Part shown: positions 16,170 through 23,719 of the stretch, in pieces
Layout: the number at the start of each line of letters is the position of its first letter
How positions within the stretch are numbered: the first letter of the stretch is position 1
Source: Candidatus Latescibacterota bacterium
GTDB taxonomy: Bacteria > Latescibacterota > UBA2968 > UBA8231
Direction of reading: 5' to 3'
Length of the DNA: 38,322 nucleotides
NCBI GenBank assembly: GCA_007571365.1
Contig: RKRN01000130.1
Location: 1 to 38,322, forward strand
Made by a program: the position numbers and the translations under genes
Notes under the pieces: generated by a model
The model's input: only the letters and a program-made list of their open reading frames with translations
Database searches by the model: none
Told to the model about the DNA's origin: nothing

Positions 16170-17045
16170 TCAGTACAGGGCTTGGTAGAGCTTGCGCTGG
16201 TAGGAGGCGACCAGCGGATTGTCGCGGCCAAGCAGGTGGAAGACGGCGACCATGGCGTTTTTGGCTTGGTCGCCGTTTGCTTTTTTCTCGGCGATGTGTA
16301 GCCATTCCTGCAACGCGGTTTCGTAATCGCCCTCAGAGGCGGCGCAACAGGCGAGTAGGTAGCGGGCCTGGTGGTCGTCTGGCTGGCCGAGTACCTGCCG
16401 GGCGCAAGCGGTGCGCCCCCCAGCCTGTTGGCACTGGTGGGCAAACTCAATCTGGGTGAGCAGTGCTTGGGCCTGTGGGTGCTCGGGGGCGTCCGATTCG
16501 ACGAGGTTGACCAACTCTTGCACCGTCTCAAAGCGGCCCTGCTGTAGGTGAATTTTCGCCAAGCCGAGCAGGGCGGGGCCGTCGGTGGGATTTTCCTCAA
16601 GTACTTGCTCGTACTGACGCGCAGCCCCGTCGAGGTCGCCGAGGGCCGCTAAATCGTCGGCTTGGTTGGGCGCTGCTTGGGCTTCGGCGATGGGGGCATC
16701 CGGGACCAAGGGGCGGAGAATGGCCTCAATCTGCTCCTTGGGCAGTGCGCCCGTGAATTCTTGAACTAGCTGACCATCTTTGACGATTTTGACCGCCGGG
16801 ATGCCTTGGACCCGAAAGGCCATGGCGAGCTGCTGGTTTTCATCGACGTTGACCTTGGCCAGAGCCACGCCCGGGCCAAGTGCCGCGACGACGTCTTCGA
16901 GGATGGGTCCTAAAGTTTTGCAAGGGCCGCACCAAGGGGCCCAAAAATCGACGACGATGACGCGCTCCTGCGAGCCTTGGAGGACTTGCTCTTCAAAGTT
17001 TTGCTCATTGACGTCGAATATTTGCGATTGAGGTTGGATTTCCAT
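16170..17045 (-). CDS. Thioredoxin-domain protein with TPR tail (CnoX/YbbN-like)
   Basis: A 291-residue protein. Residues 10-110 form a thioredoxin fold with the redox pair WCGPC and the cis-proline segment VQGIPAV. Residues 125-291 contain TPR-like helices (AARQYEQVLEENP, ALLGLAKIHLQQGRF, RYLLACCAASEGDYETAL). This is the layout of CnoX, a chaperone that protects proteins during bleach stress and hands clients to GroEL. E. coli CnoX has lost the second cysteine; here both remain, so oxidoreductase activity is expected. An AAGGA site lies five bases before the ATG. It leads a two-gene unit with the enolase-superfamily gene. Confidence 0.9.
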   Translation of the reverse strand: MEIQPQSQIFDVNEQNFEEQVLQGSQERVIVVDFWAPWCGPCKTLGPILEDVVAALGPGVALAKVNVDENQQLAMAFRVQGIPAVKIVKDGQLVQEFTGALPKEQIEAILRPLVPDAPIAEAQAAPNQADDLAALGDLDGAARQYEQVLEENPTDGPALLGLAKIHLQQGRFETVQELVNLVESDAPEHPQAQALLTQIEFAHQCQQAGGRTACARQVLGQPDDHQARYLLACCAASEGDYETALQEWLHIAEKKANGDQAKNAMVAVFHLLGRDNPLVASYQRKLYQALY

Positions 17046-17097
17046 GGCGTCCTTCCGGTATAGAAAAAGGGTGGTTTCTAAGGCGGCGCGTAGGGGC

Positions 17098-17118
17098 GGG
17101 CAACTCTGAGAGTTGCCC
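17098..17118 (-). terminator. Terminator-like hairpin after the PLP-enzyme gene
   Basis: GGGCAACTC (17098-17106) pairs with GAGTTGCCC (17110-17118) around a 3-base loop, ending one base before the stop codon of the minus-strand gene at 17119. A T-rich run appears only about 30 bases further on, so termination may be weak; a dispersed hairpin repeat is an alternative. Confidence 0.45.
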
Positions 17119-18162
17119 CTACTGGCCGCGGCCGGCGACGGCCCATTCTGCGACGACTTCGCCGTTGCGGAGGGCGAAGAGGCGGTCGTGGAGATTGGTG
17201 GTCATGCCGCCGTGCAGGGGGATGAAAGAGAGGATGTCGCCTACCTTGACTGGACGACTGGTGGCCGTGGTATCGACATGGCCGTGCTCAACGGACATGC
17301 CTTTCATAAAAAGCTCCGGCCGCTCGATGCAGTAGCCATACGGAGTTGGCGGATAGCTGGTGAAGGCCTTCTGACCGGCATCGACGATGGCTTGTCCCGG
17401 GCGCGAGGTGCTGACCACAGTGACGACCAAGCGCAGCGGACAGCGCGTGGGATCGAGGTCGTCGCGCTTACTGACGCGGGTCATGCCCTCATAGGCGTAC
17501 GAGCCGATGCGAGTCTCGGTACAGCCGAGGGATTTGGAAATGGCTTCGCTGCCCGTGCCGCCGCCGCTGATGATGTGCAGCGGCAGGCCGCTGTTGTGCG
17601 CTCCTTCGCGTACTTCCTCGAGGAAGGGGCGGGCGCGTTCGCTGCTGGGATAGGTCATCACGCCGGTAAAATCCAGCCCCGGTAGCTGGTCAATGTGCTG
17701 GGCCAGCGCGAGGGTATCGCCGGGCGATTGGGTGCCGACGCGGCCACCGCCGGTGTCCATCTCGACGATTGTGCGGATGCGGCACCCGGCGGCCGTAGCG
17801 GCCTGTGAGAGCCCGTCCACAGTGACTGTGGAGTCGGCGGCAACTGTTAGGGTGCTCTTGCCGCTTTGGATCAGGCGCGTCAGGCGGGCTAGCTTGGGCG
17901 GGCCGACGATGTTGTAGGGAATCAGAATGTCTTGGATGCCCCCAGCGGCCATGGCCTCGGCTTCGCCTAACTTCTGGCTAACGATGCCAATGGCCCCGGC
18001 GGCGATTTGCAGGCGCGCAATGGCTGGCGTCTTGTGGGTCTTGGTGTGGACGCGCAGGCCAATGTCGAGCTGGTCGCAGGCGTTTTGCAGGTCGCGGATG
18101 TTTTTTTCTAGTACGTCGAGATCGACGCACAGAGCCGGGGTGTCGAGTTCGGTAAAGTGCAT
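17119..18162 (-). CDS. PLP enzyme of the D-threonine aldolase / D-serine dehydratase family
   Basis: A 347-residue fold-type III (alanine-racemase-like) protein. The N-terminus LDTPALCVDLDVLEKN and RVHTKTHKTPA give the PLP-binding lysine (Lys41). The phosphate-binding segment is HIISGGGTGS, and the C-terminus has EHGHV and LHGGMTTNLHD. In characterised members the C-terminal motif is HxC or HxD and binds a divalent metal; here the second position is Gly, so metal binding may differ. The ATG at 18162 begins the family's usual start; the extension to 18249 overlaps the upstream glycosyltransferase. Only 5 bp separate the two genes. D-amino-acid breakdown is the likely role, substrate unproven. 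Confidence 0.85.
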   Translation of the reverse strand: MHFTELDTPALCVDLDVLEKNIRDLQNACDQLDIGLRVHTKTHKTPAIARLQIAAGAIGIVSQKLGEAEAMAAGGIQDILIPYNIVGPPKLARLTRLIQSGKSTLTVAADSTVTVDGLSQAATAAGCRIRTIVEMDTGGGRVGTQSPGDTLALAQHIDQLPGLDFTGVMTYPSSERARPFLEEVREGAHNSGLPLHIISGGGTGSEAISKSLGCTETRIGSYAYEGMTRVSKRDDLDPTRCPLRLVVTVVSTSRPGQAIVDAGQKAFTSYPPTPYGYCIERPELFMKGMSVEHGHVDTTATSRPVKVGDILSFIPLHGGMTTNLHDRLFALRNGEVVAEWAVAGRGQ

Positions 18163-18167
18163 GGCGT

Positions 18168-19259
18168 TTAGGCCCTTCCGGTAAAAAGGTCCATGTATTG
18201 GGCGGCGATTCTTTGGGGGGAGTATTCGCGTTGGACGTAGGTGCGGCACTGGCGGCTTAGATCGGTACGCGCTGTTGGGCTGAGGGCAAAGAAGCGGTGG
18301 ATTTGCTCGACGAAGGCCGGGTAGTCGTCCGGGGCGACGAGAAATCCTCCTTCGCGTACGCTCTCGGTGAGGGCATCAACGGCAAAGGCCACAGCCGGCG
18401 TACCGGCGTACATACATTCGAGTTGGGTCTGGCCGAAGCCTTCGACATCGCCGGGTAGGTGGATGTTGGGCATGAGGAAAAGATCGCAACAGGTGCGCAG
18501 CATGGCCAGCACATCGTCCGGGACGGGCCCGAGCAGGACGACGCGATCTGTTAAGTCGTCCGCTTGACCGTGCGCCGCCAAGAGTGCGGTTTCGCTGCCC
18601 GGAGGACCGCCGATCAGGAGGCGAATATCCGCGTCGAGCAGGGGCATGCCCTTTTGCAAAAATTCGACCATGCCCTTGCGGGGAACTTGGCGACCAAAAA
18701 GCAGCAGGATGCGGTCTTGGCCAAAGCGCAGCCCGTGTTCCTCCTCAAAGCGCATTCGGACCGCTGCCAGCTCGTCGGCTGTCAATTCCGGTGGCTCAAC
18801 GCCTAGATGGATGATTGCTAACTTGGCCGCGGGAACGCCGCTCGCCGCGGTAATGCGGCGGCTGTGTTGGCTGATGACGACGACTTTGTCGCAGGCGCGG
18901 ACTCCCCACTGCATCAGTGCGCGTGCGAGGGGATTTTTGTAGGTCATTTCGAGGCCATAGACGGTGGTGATAAATCGCGCCGGCCCCAAAGGGCGCAACA
19001 GCGGCGCCAACGCAGCGGCAACGCCGTCGGCGAAGTACACGGCATCGACGCGGCGGCCGAGCACGGCCCACAGGGCGATCACCAAGCAATAGGGGAGAAA
19101 CCAAGTTAGGTGCAAAAGCGACTGGCGACCTAGGGCGACGAGGCGGACTTGGGCCTGCTGCACGAGCTGGGCATGGAGCGCGTAGCAATGGGTCTGGATG
19201 CCGCCGATGGTGGGCGGGTAGCGGCGGGCGAGGAAGAGGATACGAGGGCGATGGGCCAT
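18168..19259 (-). CDS. Glycosyltransferase family 4 (GT-B fold)
   Basis: A 363-residue GT-B enzyme. The N-terminal acceptor domain begins RILFLARRYPPTIGGIQTH; the C-terminal donor domain holds LLLFGRQVPRKGM, VLLGPVPDDVL and the family motif EGFGQTQLECMYAGTPAVAF, whose Glu residues bind the sugar nucleotide. It should transfer a sugar onto a lipid or polysaccharide at the cytoplasmic face of the membrane. It lies 25 bp after selD and 5 bp before the PLP-enzyme gene, so all three may share a transcript although their functions do not obviously connect. A second, longer-range relative is at 37302. Confidence 0.9.
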   Translation of the reverse strand: MAHRPRILFLARRYPPTIGGIQTHCYALHAQLVQQAQVRLVALGRQSLLHLTWFLPYCLVIALWAVLGRRVDAVYFADGVAAALAPLLRPLGPARFITTVYGLEMTYKNPLARALMQWGVRACDKVVVISQHSRRITAASGVPAAKLAIIHLGVEPPELTADELAAVRMRFEEEHGLRFGQDRILLLFGRQVPRKGMVEFLQKGMPLLDADIRLLIGGPPGSETALLAAHGQADDLTDRVVLLGPVPDDVLAMLRTCCDLFLMPNIHLPGDVEGFGQTQLECMYAGTPAVAFAVDALTESVREGGFLVAPDDYPAFVEQIHRFFALSPTARTDLSRQCRTYVQREYSPQRIAAQYMDLFTGRA

Positions 19260-19284
19260 AGTGTTCCGGTGGGCAAAATCGCGG

Positions 19285-20355
19285 TTATGGCTCGACGAAG
19301 ATGCGGCCGGGGTTTTCCCTGGTTACCGCGCCGACCAGCGCGGCGGCCTCGACTCCGTTTTGGCGGAGGGCGTGGCAGAGGGCTTCCGCTTCGGCTGCGG
19401 CCACGGCGATGAGCAGGCCGCCGGAGGTCTGCGCGTCGAAGAGGAGATTGGCGCGGGCCGGATTGACGCCCTCTGCGACGGCGACTTTGGCTGCCAAAAA
19501 ACGCTGGTTGTCGAGAGAGCCGCCTTTGAGGCCCTTAGCGGCCAAGGCGAGGCTGTGCGCTAGGGCCGGAACTTGGGCCGCGTAAAAGGTCATGCCCACT
19601 TGGCTGCCCGCGGCCATTTCCGCGGCGTGTCCCAAAAGACCAAAGCCGGTAATGTCAGTGACGGCGTGGACGGCAAAGTCGGGCAGAATTTCAGGACCGG
19701 CCTTGTTGAGCGCGAGCATGGATTCCATAGCCTCGGCGAGGTCGGCTGTGGCGAGGTGCCCGGCCTTAAAAGCGTTGGCGACTAGCCCGGTGCCCAGTTT
19801 CTTGCTGAGGATGAGGCGGTCGCCGGGCTGGGCACCGGCGTTGGTGTAGATGCGGTCGGGGTGGACGAGGCCGGTGACGGCGAGGCCATACTTGAGCTCC
19901 GGGTCTTGTACGGTGTGGCCGCCGACGAGGGTGCAGCCGGCTTCGGCCACTTTGGCTTGGCCGCCGCGGAGAATCTGGTTGAGTACCGCTGAATCGAGAT
20001 CGTGGGCCGGGAAACCGGCGATATTGAGCGCGGTCAGCGGCTGGCCGCCCATGGCGTACACGTCGCTGAGCGAATTGGCCGCGGCAATGGCCCCAAAGGT
20101 ATAGGGATCATCGACGATGGGGGTAAAGAAATCGACGGTTTGCACCAAAGCCTCGCGCTCGTTGAGGCGATAGACGCCGGCGTCGTCGGCAAGGTTGAAG
20201 CCGACGAGCAGGTTGGGGTCGGTGTTTGCTGGCAGACCTGCCAGGGCGCGCCGCAACTGCTCGGGGCGCAGCTTGGAAGCTCAGCCGCCGCAGGCGACCA
20301 TTTGCGTCAGGCGCTTGGTCTTTTTATAGGTGAATATCTTTTGCCAGCGGTTCAT
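19285..20355 (-). CDS. selD: Selenide, water dikinase, itself a selenoprotein (Sec25 encoded by UGA)
   Basis: SelD makes selenophosphate from selenide and ATP for Sec-tRNA synthesis. The main body reads GFNLADDAGVY, QTVDFFTPIVDDPYTFGAIAAANSLSDVYAMGG, and DITGFGLLGHAAEM. Upstream the same frame continues through a TGA at 20283-20281 to an ATG at 20355, giving RLTQMVACGG-U-ASKL, so UGA sits exactly at the catalytic Cys/Sec of SelD (residue 25), with the conserved Lys28 after it. An annotation that stops at the TGA would lose the active site. Length with Sec is 355 residues, normal for the family. No clear ribosome-binding site is seen. It is divergent from the MlrC-type gene. Confidence 0.95.
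20255..20273 (-). promoter_or_regulatory. Candidate bacterial SECIS hairpin of selD
   Basis: Eight bases after the UGA, AGCUGC pairs with GCAGUU (one G-U) around a 7-base loop GCCCCGA that begins with G. Position and loop fit bacterial SECIS elements, which bind SelB just downstream of UGA. Alternative GC-rich pairings exist in this stretch. Confidence 0.5.
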
Positions 20356-20391
20356 AAGCGTCTGGGAAAGATAGCACTATATTTTCTCACA

Positions 20392-20419
20392 AGCGAGGCG
20401 GCAGAGCGATCTGCTCGCT
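20392..20419 (+). promoter_or_regulatory. Bulged hairpin with GCGA tetraloop in the leader of the MlrC-type gene
   Basis: AGCGA/TCGCT and GCAGA/TCTGC form a 10 bp stem interrupted by a four-base bulge (GGCG) and capped by GCGA, a GNRA-class loop. It ends 16 bases before the ATG at 20436, next to the AAAGGTGA ribosome-binding site, so it could influence translation. Confidence 0.4.
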
Positions 20420-20435
20420 AGAAAGGTGATACCTA

Positions 20436-21896
20436 ATGCGCATTGCAATGGCAGGTTTTTCCCACGAGTCGAATTCGTTCTATTCGCAGCCGACCCAGCT
20501 AGCGGACTTCGGGGTCTGCGAAGGCGCGGATGTGACTAGCCAGTACGCAGGGACTTTCCACGAGATGGCCGGCTATATCGCTGGGGCCGAGCAGTTCGGC
20601 TATGAACTCTATCCGCTGCTGGCCACTTCGGCGACGCCGGGCGGCCCGCTGACTGCGGCCACCTACGAGCACTTTGTCGGGCGCATCCTCAGCCGACTGG
20701 AGGCCGCCCCTAAGCTCGACGGGGTGCTGTTGGCACTGCACGGGGCTATGGTGGCCGAGGGATTCCCCCAAGCCGACGGCGAGACGGTGCGCCGAGTGCG
20801 TGCGTTGGTCGGCGACTTGCCCATCGCCGTGACGCACGATTACCACGCCAACGTGCCCCCGGAATTGGTGGCCGCGGCCAACTCCTTGCTCATCTACAAA
20901 ACCAACCCCCACATCGATCAGCGGGAACGAGGCTTGCAGGCCGCGGCCCTGCTGACGCGGCAGATTCGCGGCGAGGTTCAGCCCGCAATGGCGTTGGTCA
21001 AACCAGAGGTGCTCTTCAATATCTACTTCCACAACACGAGCGTCGCGCCCATGCAGCCGCTGATGCAGGCGGCGATTGAGCTGGAGTCTCAAGCGGGAAT
21101 CCTCGGGTGCAGCATCGCCGCTGGGTACCAATACGCAGACGTGCCCTACATGGGGCCGTCGGTGGTGGTGATTGCCGATGGCGACGAAGAAAGGGCGCAG
21201 CGCGAGGCCGAGCGGTTGGGTACACAGATGTGGGGCTGCCGCGACCAGCTAAAGCCCGCGGTGCCCGATCCAGCCGAGGCTGTACGGTTGGCTTTGGCGA
21301 GCGAGCAGACGCCCGTGTGTTTGCTCGACATGGGCGACAACATCGGCGGTGGCTCGTCGGGCGATTCGACGTTTGTGTTGGAGCAATTGCTCGCGCAAGG
21401 AGCGGATAGCTGGGTCGCGTCGCTCTGGGACGCCGAGAGTGCCCAAGCGTGCTTTGCGGCCGGGGTCGGCGGGCAGGTCCAGCTTGGCGTGGGCGGCAAG
21501 ACCGACGACATGCACGGGCCGACTTTGGAAGTCGCCGGCCGAGTGCGGACGCTGCACGATGGGTCGTACGAAGAGCGCGAGCGTCGGCACGGTGGGGGCC
21601 GCTATTTTAATCAGGGGCCGACCGCGGTTGTGCAAGTCGAGCAAGCCGGGAGCAAAGGGCTGCTCTTGCTCAACAGCGAGCGCGCCTGTCCCAACAGCAT
21701 TCACCAGATTACCTGTGCCGGGATCCAGCCTGAGCACCAGCGCATTTTAGTGGCCAAGGGCGCGGTAGCACCCCGAGCCGCGTACGAGCCGGTGTGTGGT
21801 CGCATAATTGAAGTAGCCTCGGGTGGGGCGACGGCTATCGATCGGCCCGCCGATGAGTACCGGCTAGCGCGGAAGTCGCTTTATGAGTGGCGTTGA
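20436..21896 (+). CDS. MlrC-like M81 family metallopeptidase
   Basis: A 486-residue protein of the M81/MlrC family, named for the last enzyme of microcystin breakdown but widespread in bacteria without toxin degradation. The start MRIAMAGFSHESNSF, the segment LLALHGAMVAEGF, VTHDYHANV with candidate metal ligands, and DMGDNIGGGSSGDSTF are all family hallmarks. No signal peptide is present. The ATG follows AAAGGTGA at a normal distance. In related genomes such genes accompany peptide or amino-acid uptake; here no such neighbour is directly downstream, so the substrate remains open. Confidence 0.92.
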   Translation: MRIAMAGFSHESNSFYSQPTQLADFGVCEGADVTSQYAGTFHEMAGYIAGAEQFGYELYPLLATSATPGGPLTAATYEHFVGRILSRLEAAPKLDGVLLALHGAMVAEGFPQADGETVRRVRALVGDLPIAVTHDYHANVPPELVAAANSLLIYKTNPHIDQRERGLQAAALLTRQIRGEVQPAMALVKPEVLFNIYFHNTSVAPMQPLMQAAIELESQAGILGCSIAAGYQYADVPYMGPSVVVIADGDEERAQREAERLGTQMWGCRDQLKPAVPDPAEAVRLALASEQTPVCLLDMGDNIGGGSSGDSTFVLEQLLAQGADSWVASLWDAESAQACFAAGVGGQVQLGVGGKTDDMHGPTLEVAGRVRTLHDGSYEERERRHGGGRYFNQGPTAVVQVEQAGSKGLLLLNSERACPNSIHQITCAGIQPEHQRILVAKGAVAPRAAYEPVCGRIIEVASGGATAIDRPADEYRLARKSLYEWR

Positions 21897-21984
21897 CCTA
21901 GAATTTTTTTGCCGCCAACAGGCCAAGGTCCGTTTGATTCCTGTATGGCTTCCGGCTATATTGGCTCAAAGAAGGAGGTACTGC

Positions 21985-22250
21985 ATGACAGAAGTTAGTC
22001 CTCAATCGGCGCGTTCCGCCGAACCCGACGACATCCATTGGGGTGCGGCCTATCTGCGCCAAGACATCCAAGATTTGCGGCAAGTGCTGCGCCAGGATGT
22101 TCACGAGGTGCGTCAGGACCTGCGGCACCAAATAGGCTTGGTACATAGCCGCATTGACGAGACCAACAAGCGCGTTGATTCCCTTTTGCGTGGCTCATTA
22201 CTACGATGGTGGCGTCGACCGGCATCCTCATCGCCGTGATAAAACTCTAA
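21985..22250 (+). pseudogene. Small coiled-coil membrane protein gene with a frameshift before its transmembrane tail
   Basis: An ATG with AGGAGGT five bases upstream starts a frame of 84 codons ending at 22239. Its middle is a coiled coil (YLRQDIQDLRQVLRQDV to DETNKRVDSLLR) but its last residues, GSLLRWWRRPASSSP, look out of place. Shifting back one base near 22191 gives RWLITTMVASTGILIAVIKL and a stop at 22250, an ordinary C-terminal membrane helix. One base seems lost there, either in the genome or in the assembly. No convincing slippery heptamer fits the frame, so programmed frameshifting is unlikely. Function unknown; the architecture resembles the gene at 23327. Confidence 0.75.
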
Positions 22251-22289
22251 TTGCGTCCGAATTGTAAAACGAACAGGAGAAAAACTGCT

Positions 22290-23315
22290 ATGACGCTTCG
22301 CATCGGCCTAATCGGCGCCGGGGCCAATACTCGCCTACAGCACATTCCCGGTTTTCAAGGTATTGACGGAGTTGAGATAACGGCGGTCTGCAACCGCTCG
22401 CGCCAATCGGGCCAACGGATCGCCGATGAGTACGGAATCCCGCAGGTTTTTGAAGATTGGCGGGCGCTGATTGCAAGCGACGACGTCGATGCGCTTTGCA
22501 TCGGCACGTGGCCCTATATGCACTGCCCGATGACGCTGGCCGGGCTTGAAGCAGGCAAGCACGTGTTGACCGAGGCGCGGATGTGCATGAATCTGGCTGA
22601 GGCGCGGCAGATGTACGCGGCCTCGCAGCAAACCGCCAAGGTGGCGATGATCGTGCCGGCCCCTTTCTATTTATCGGCCGAGCCGCTCTTGCTCGACAAG
22701 TTGCACAGCGGTTTTTTTGGCGATTTGTTGGAAGTCCACTTCACCGGCCTCTCCGGCGGCTACAACCCGGACGCGCCGCTGCACTGGCGGCAGCGGCGCG
22801 ACTTGTCGGGCAACAACATCATGGTGATGGGTATTGGCAACGAGACCGTGCGGCGCTATGCCGGGCACGAAAAGGCCGTCATGGCCTACGGCAGGACGTT
22901 TACGACCGAGCGGCTCGACGAGGAGACGGGCGAGAAAGCAGCGGCCGATGTGCCGGAGAGCTTGGGCATTGTCGCCGAGATGGAAAGCGGGGCGACGGCC
23001 GTCTATCACCTAAGCAGCGTCGCACGCTTAGGCCCGGCCTTTGCCTTTGCCTTTTACGGAACCAAAGGCTCGTTTAAGATGGACGAGAGTGGGATATGGA
23101 TAGCCGGCGAGAGCGACGACGAGTACCAGTCCTTCGCCATCCCCGAGCATCCGCGCGATGGCTGGCAGGTCGAAGAGGACTTTGTCGCTGCCATCCGCGA
23201 TGGCCGCCCCGTGACTCACACTAGCTTCGCCGATGGGGTTAAGTACATGGAATTTACCGAGGCTGTGCAGATCAGCATGGCGGAAGGGCGGCGGGTGGAA
23301 CTGCCGCTTGATTGA
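22290..23315 (+). CDS. Gfo/Idh/MocA family oxidoreductase
   Basis: A 341-residue NAD(P)-dependent sugar dehydrogenase-type protein. The Rossmann part begins RIGLIGAGANTRLQH; the second domain follows residue 125. In place of the common EKP catalytic lysine motif the sequence reads HVLTEARMCMN, so the lysine is missing, as in a subgroup of the family. GNNIMVMGIGNETVRRY may carry the other catalytic residues. The ATG at 22290 has AGGAG 9 bases upstream and is preferred to an in-frame ATG at 22251. The following coiled-coil gene starts 11 bp after its stop. Cyclic polyol or sugar substrates are typical, none can be assigned. Confidence 0.9.
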   Translation: MTLRIGLIGAGANTRLQHIPGFQGIDGVEITAVCNRSRQSGQRIADEYGIPQVFEDWRALIASDDVDALCIGTWPYMHCPMTLAGLEAGKHVLTEARMCMNLAEARQMYAASQQTAKVAMIVPAPFYLSAEPLLLDKLHSGFFGDLLEVHFTGLSGGYNPDAPLHWRQRRDLSGNNIMVMGIGNETVRRYAGHEKAVMAYGRTFTTERLDEETGEKAAADVPESLGIVAEMESGATAVYHLSSVARLGPAFAFAFYGTKGSFKMDESGIWIAGESDDEYQSFAIPEHPRDGWQVEEDFVAAIRDGRPVTHTSFADGVKYMEFTEAVQISMAEGRRVELPLD

Positions 23316-23326
23316 GGCGGGAAACG

Positions 23327-23644
23327 ATGAGTCTGATTGTTGCCGAAGTTTATGACGCGCTGATCGAAGCAGGAACTTCTGACGAAAAAGCCAAGGCGGC
23401 CGCGGGGGCACTTCCCATTGCCGAGCGACTGGCCACGAAGGAGGACTTGGACGATCTGCGAGCGGCGACGAAGGAGGACTTGGACGATCTGCGAAGGCAA
23501 TTCAATGATTTGCGAGGGCAATTCAACGATTTGAAAGGGAGTATTAACGAGCGTTTCGCCAAAATTGAGCGCGATTTGGCGTTGCTCAAGTTCGGATACG
23601 GCCCTGTTGTTTTGGCACTGCTAGTCAAAATTGCGTTTTTCTAG
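23327..23644 (+). CDS. Coiled-coil protein with C-terminal membrane helix (DUF1640/CCDC90-like)
   Basis: A 105-residue protein. Residues 1-35 (VAEVYDALIEAGTSDEKAKAAA) resemble the start of DUF1640-type proteins. Then comes a coiled coil built from tandem units (TKEDLDDLR twice, QFNDLRG/QFNDLKG) and a final hydrophobic helix, YGPVVLALLVKIAF, that would anchor it in the membrane. The ATG at 23327 sits 11 bp after the oxidoreductase stop. A strong intrinsic terminator follows at 23687. Function unknown; such genes often occur as strays in many bacterial genomes. Confidence 0.75.
   Translation: MSLIVAEVYDALIEAGTSDEKAKAAAGALPIAERLATKEDLDDLRAATKEDLDDLRRQFNDLRGQFNDLKGSINERFAKIERDLALLKFGYGPVVLALLVKIAFF
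23435..23533 (+). repeat. Tandem repeats encoding coiled-coil units
   Basis: A 27-base block at 23435-23461 recurs identically at 23468-23494 (period 33), and two 21-base units at 23492-23512 and 23513-23533 differ at two positions. The repeats keep the reading frame, so slippage would lengthen or shorten the coiled coil. Confidence 0.85.
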
Positions 23645-23686
23645 CGTTCAGAACGATGGCTGGTAACGTCTGGTAGCTAAGGAGCA

Positions 23687-23719
23687 GCGGCCGGGGCTTT
23701 TGCCTCGGCCGCTTTTTTT
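23687..23719 (+). terminator. Strong intrinsic terminator
   Basis: An 11 bp stem (23687-23697 with 23702-23712, one G-U pair) closes a TTTT loop and is followed by seven T residues. It ends the plus-strand unit at 23644. The T-run overlaps the stop codon of the convergent K+ channel gene. Confidence 0.9.

Noticed and set aside
16163-16600. N-terminal extension of the enolase-superfamily frame
   Set aside because: It overlaps the thioredoxin gene in another frame, has low-complexity Ser/Pro-rich sequence, and a GTG at 16162 fits the family start.
22180-22195. Programmed minus-one frameshift in the small coiled-coil gene
   Set aside because: The codons present (TCC CTT TTG) do not form an X XXY YYZ slippery heptamer in frame, so a real indel is more likely.
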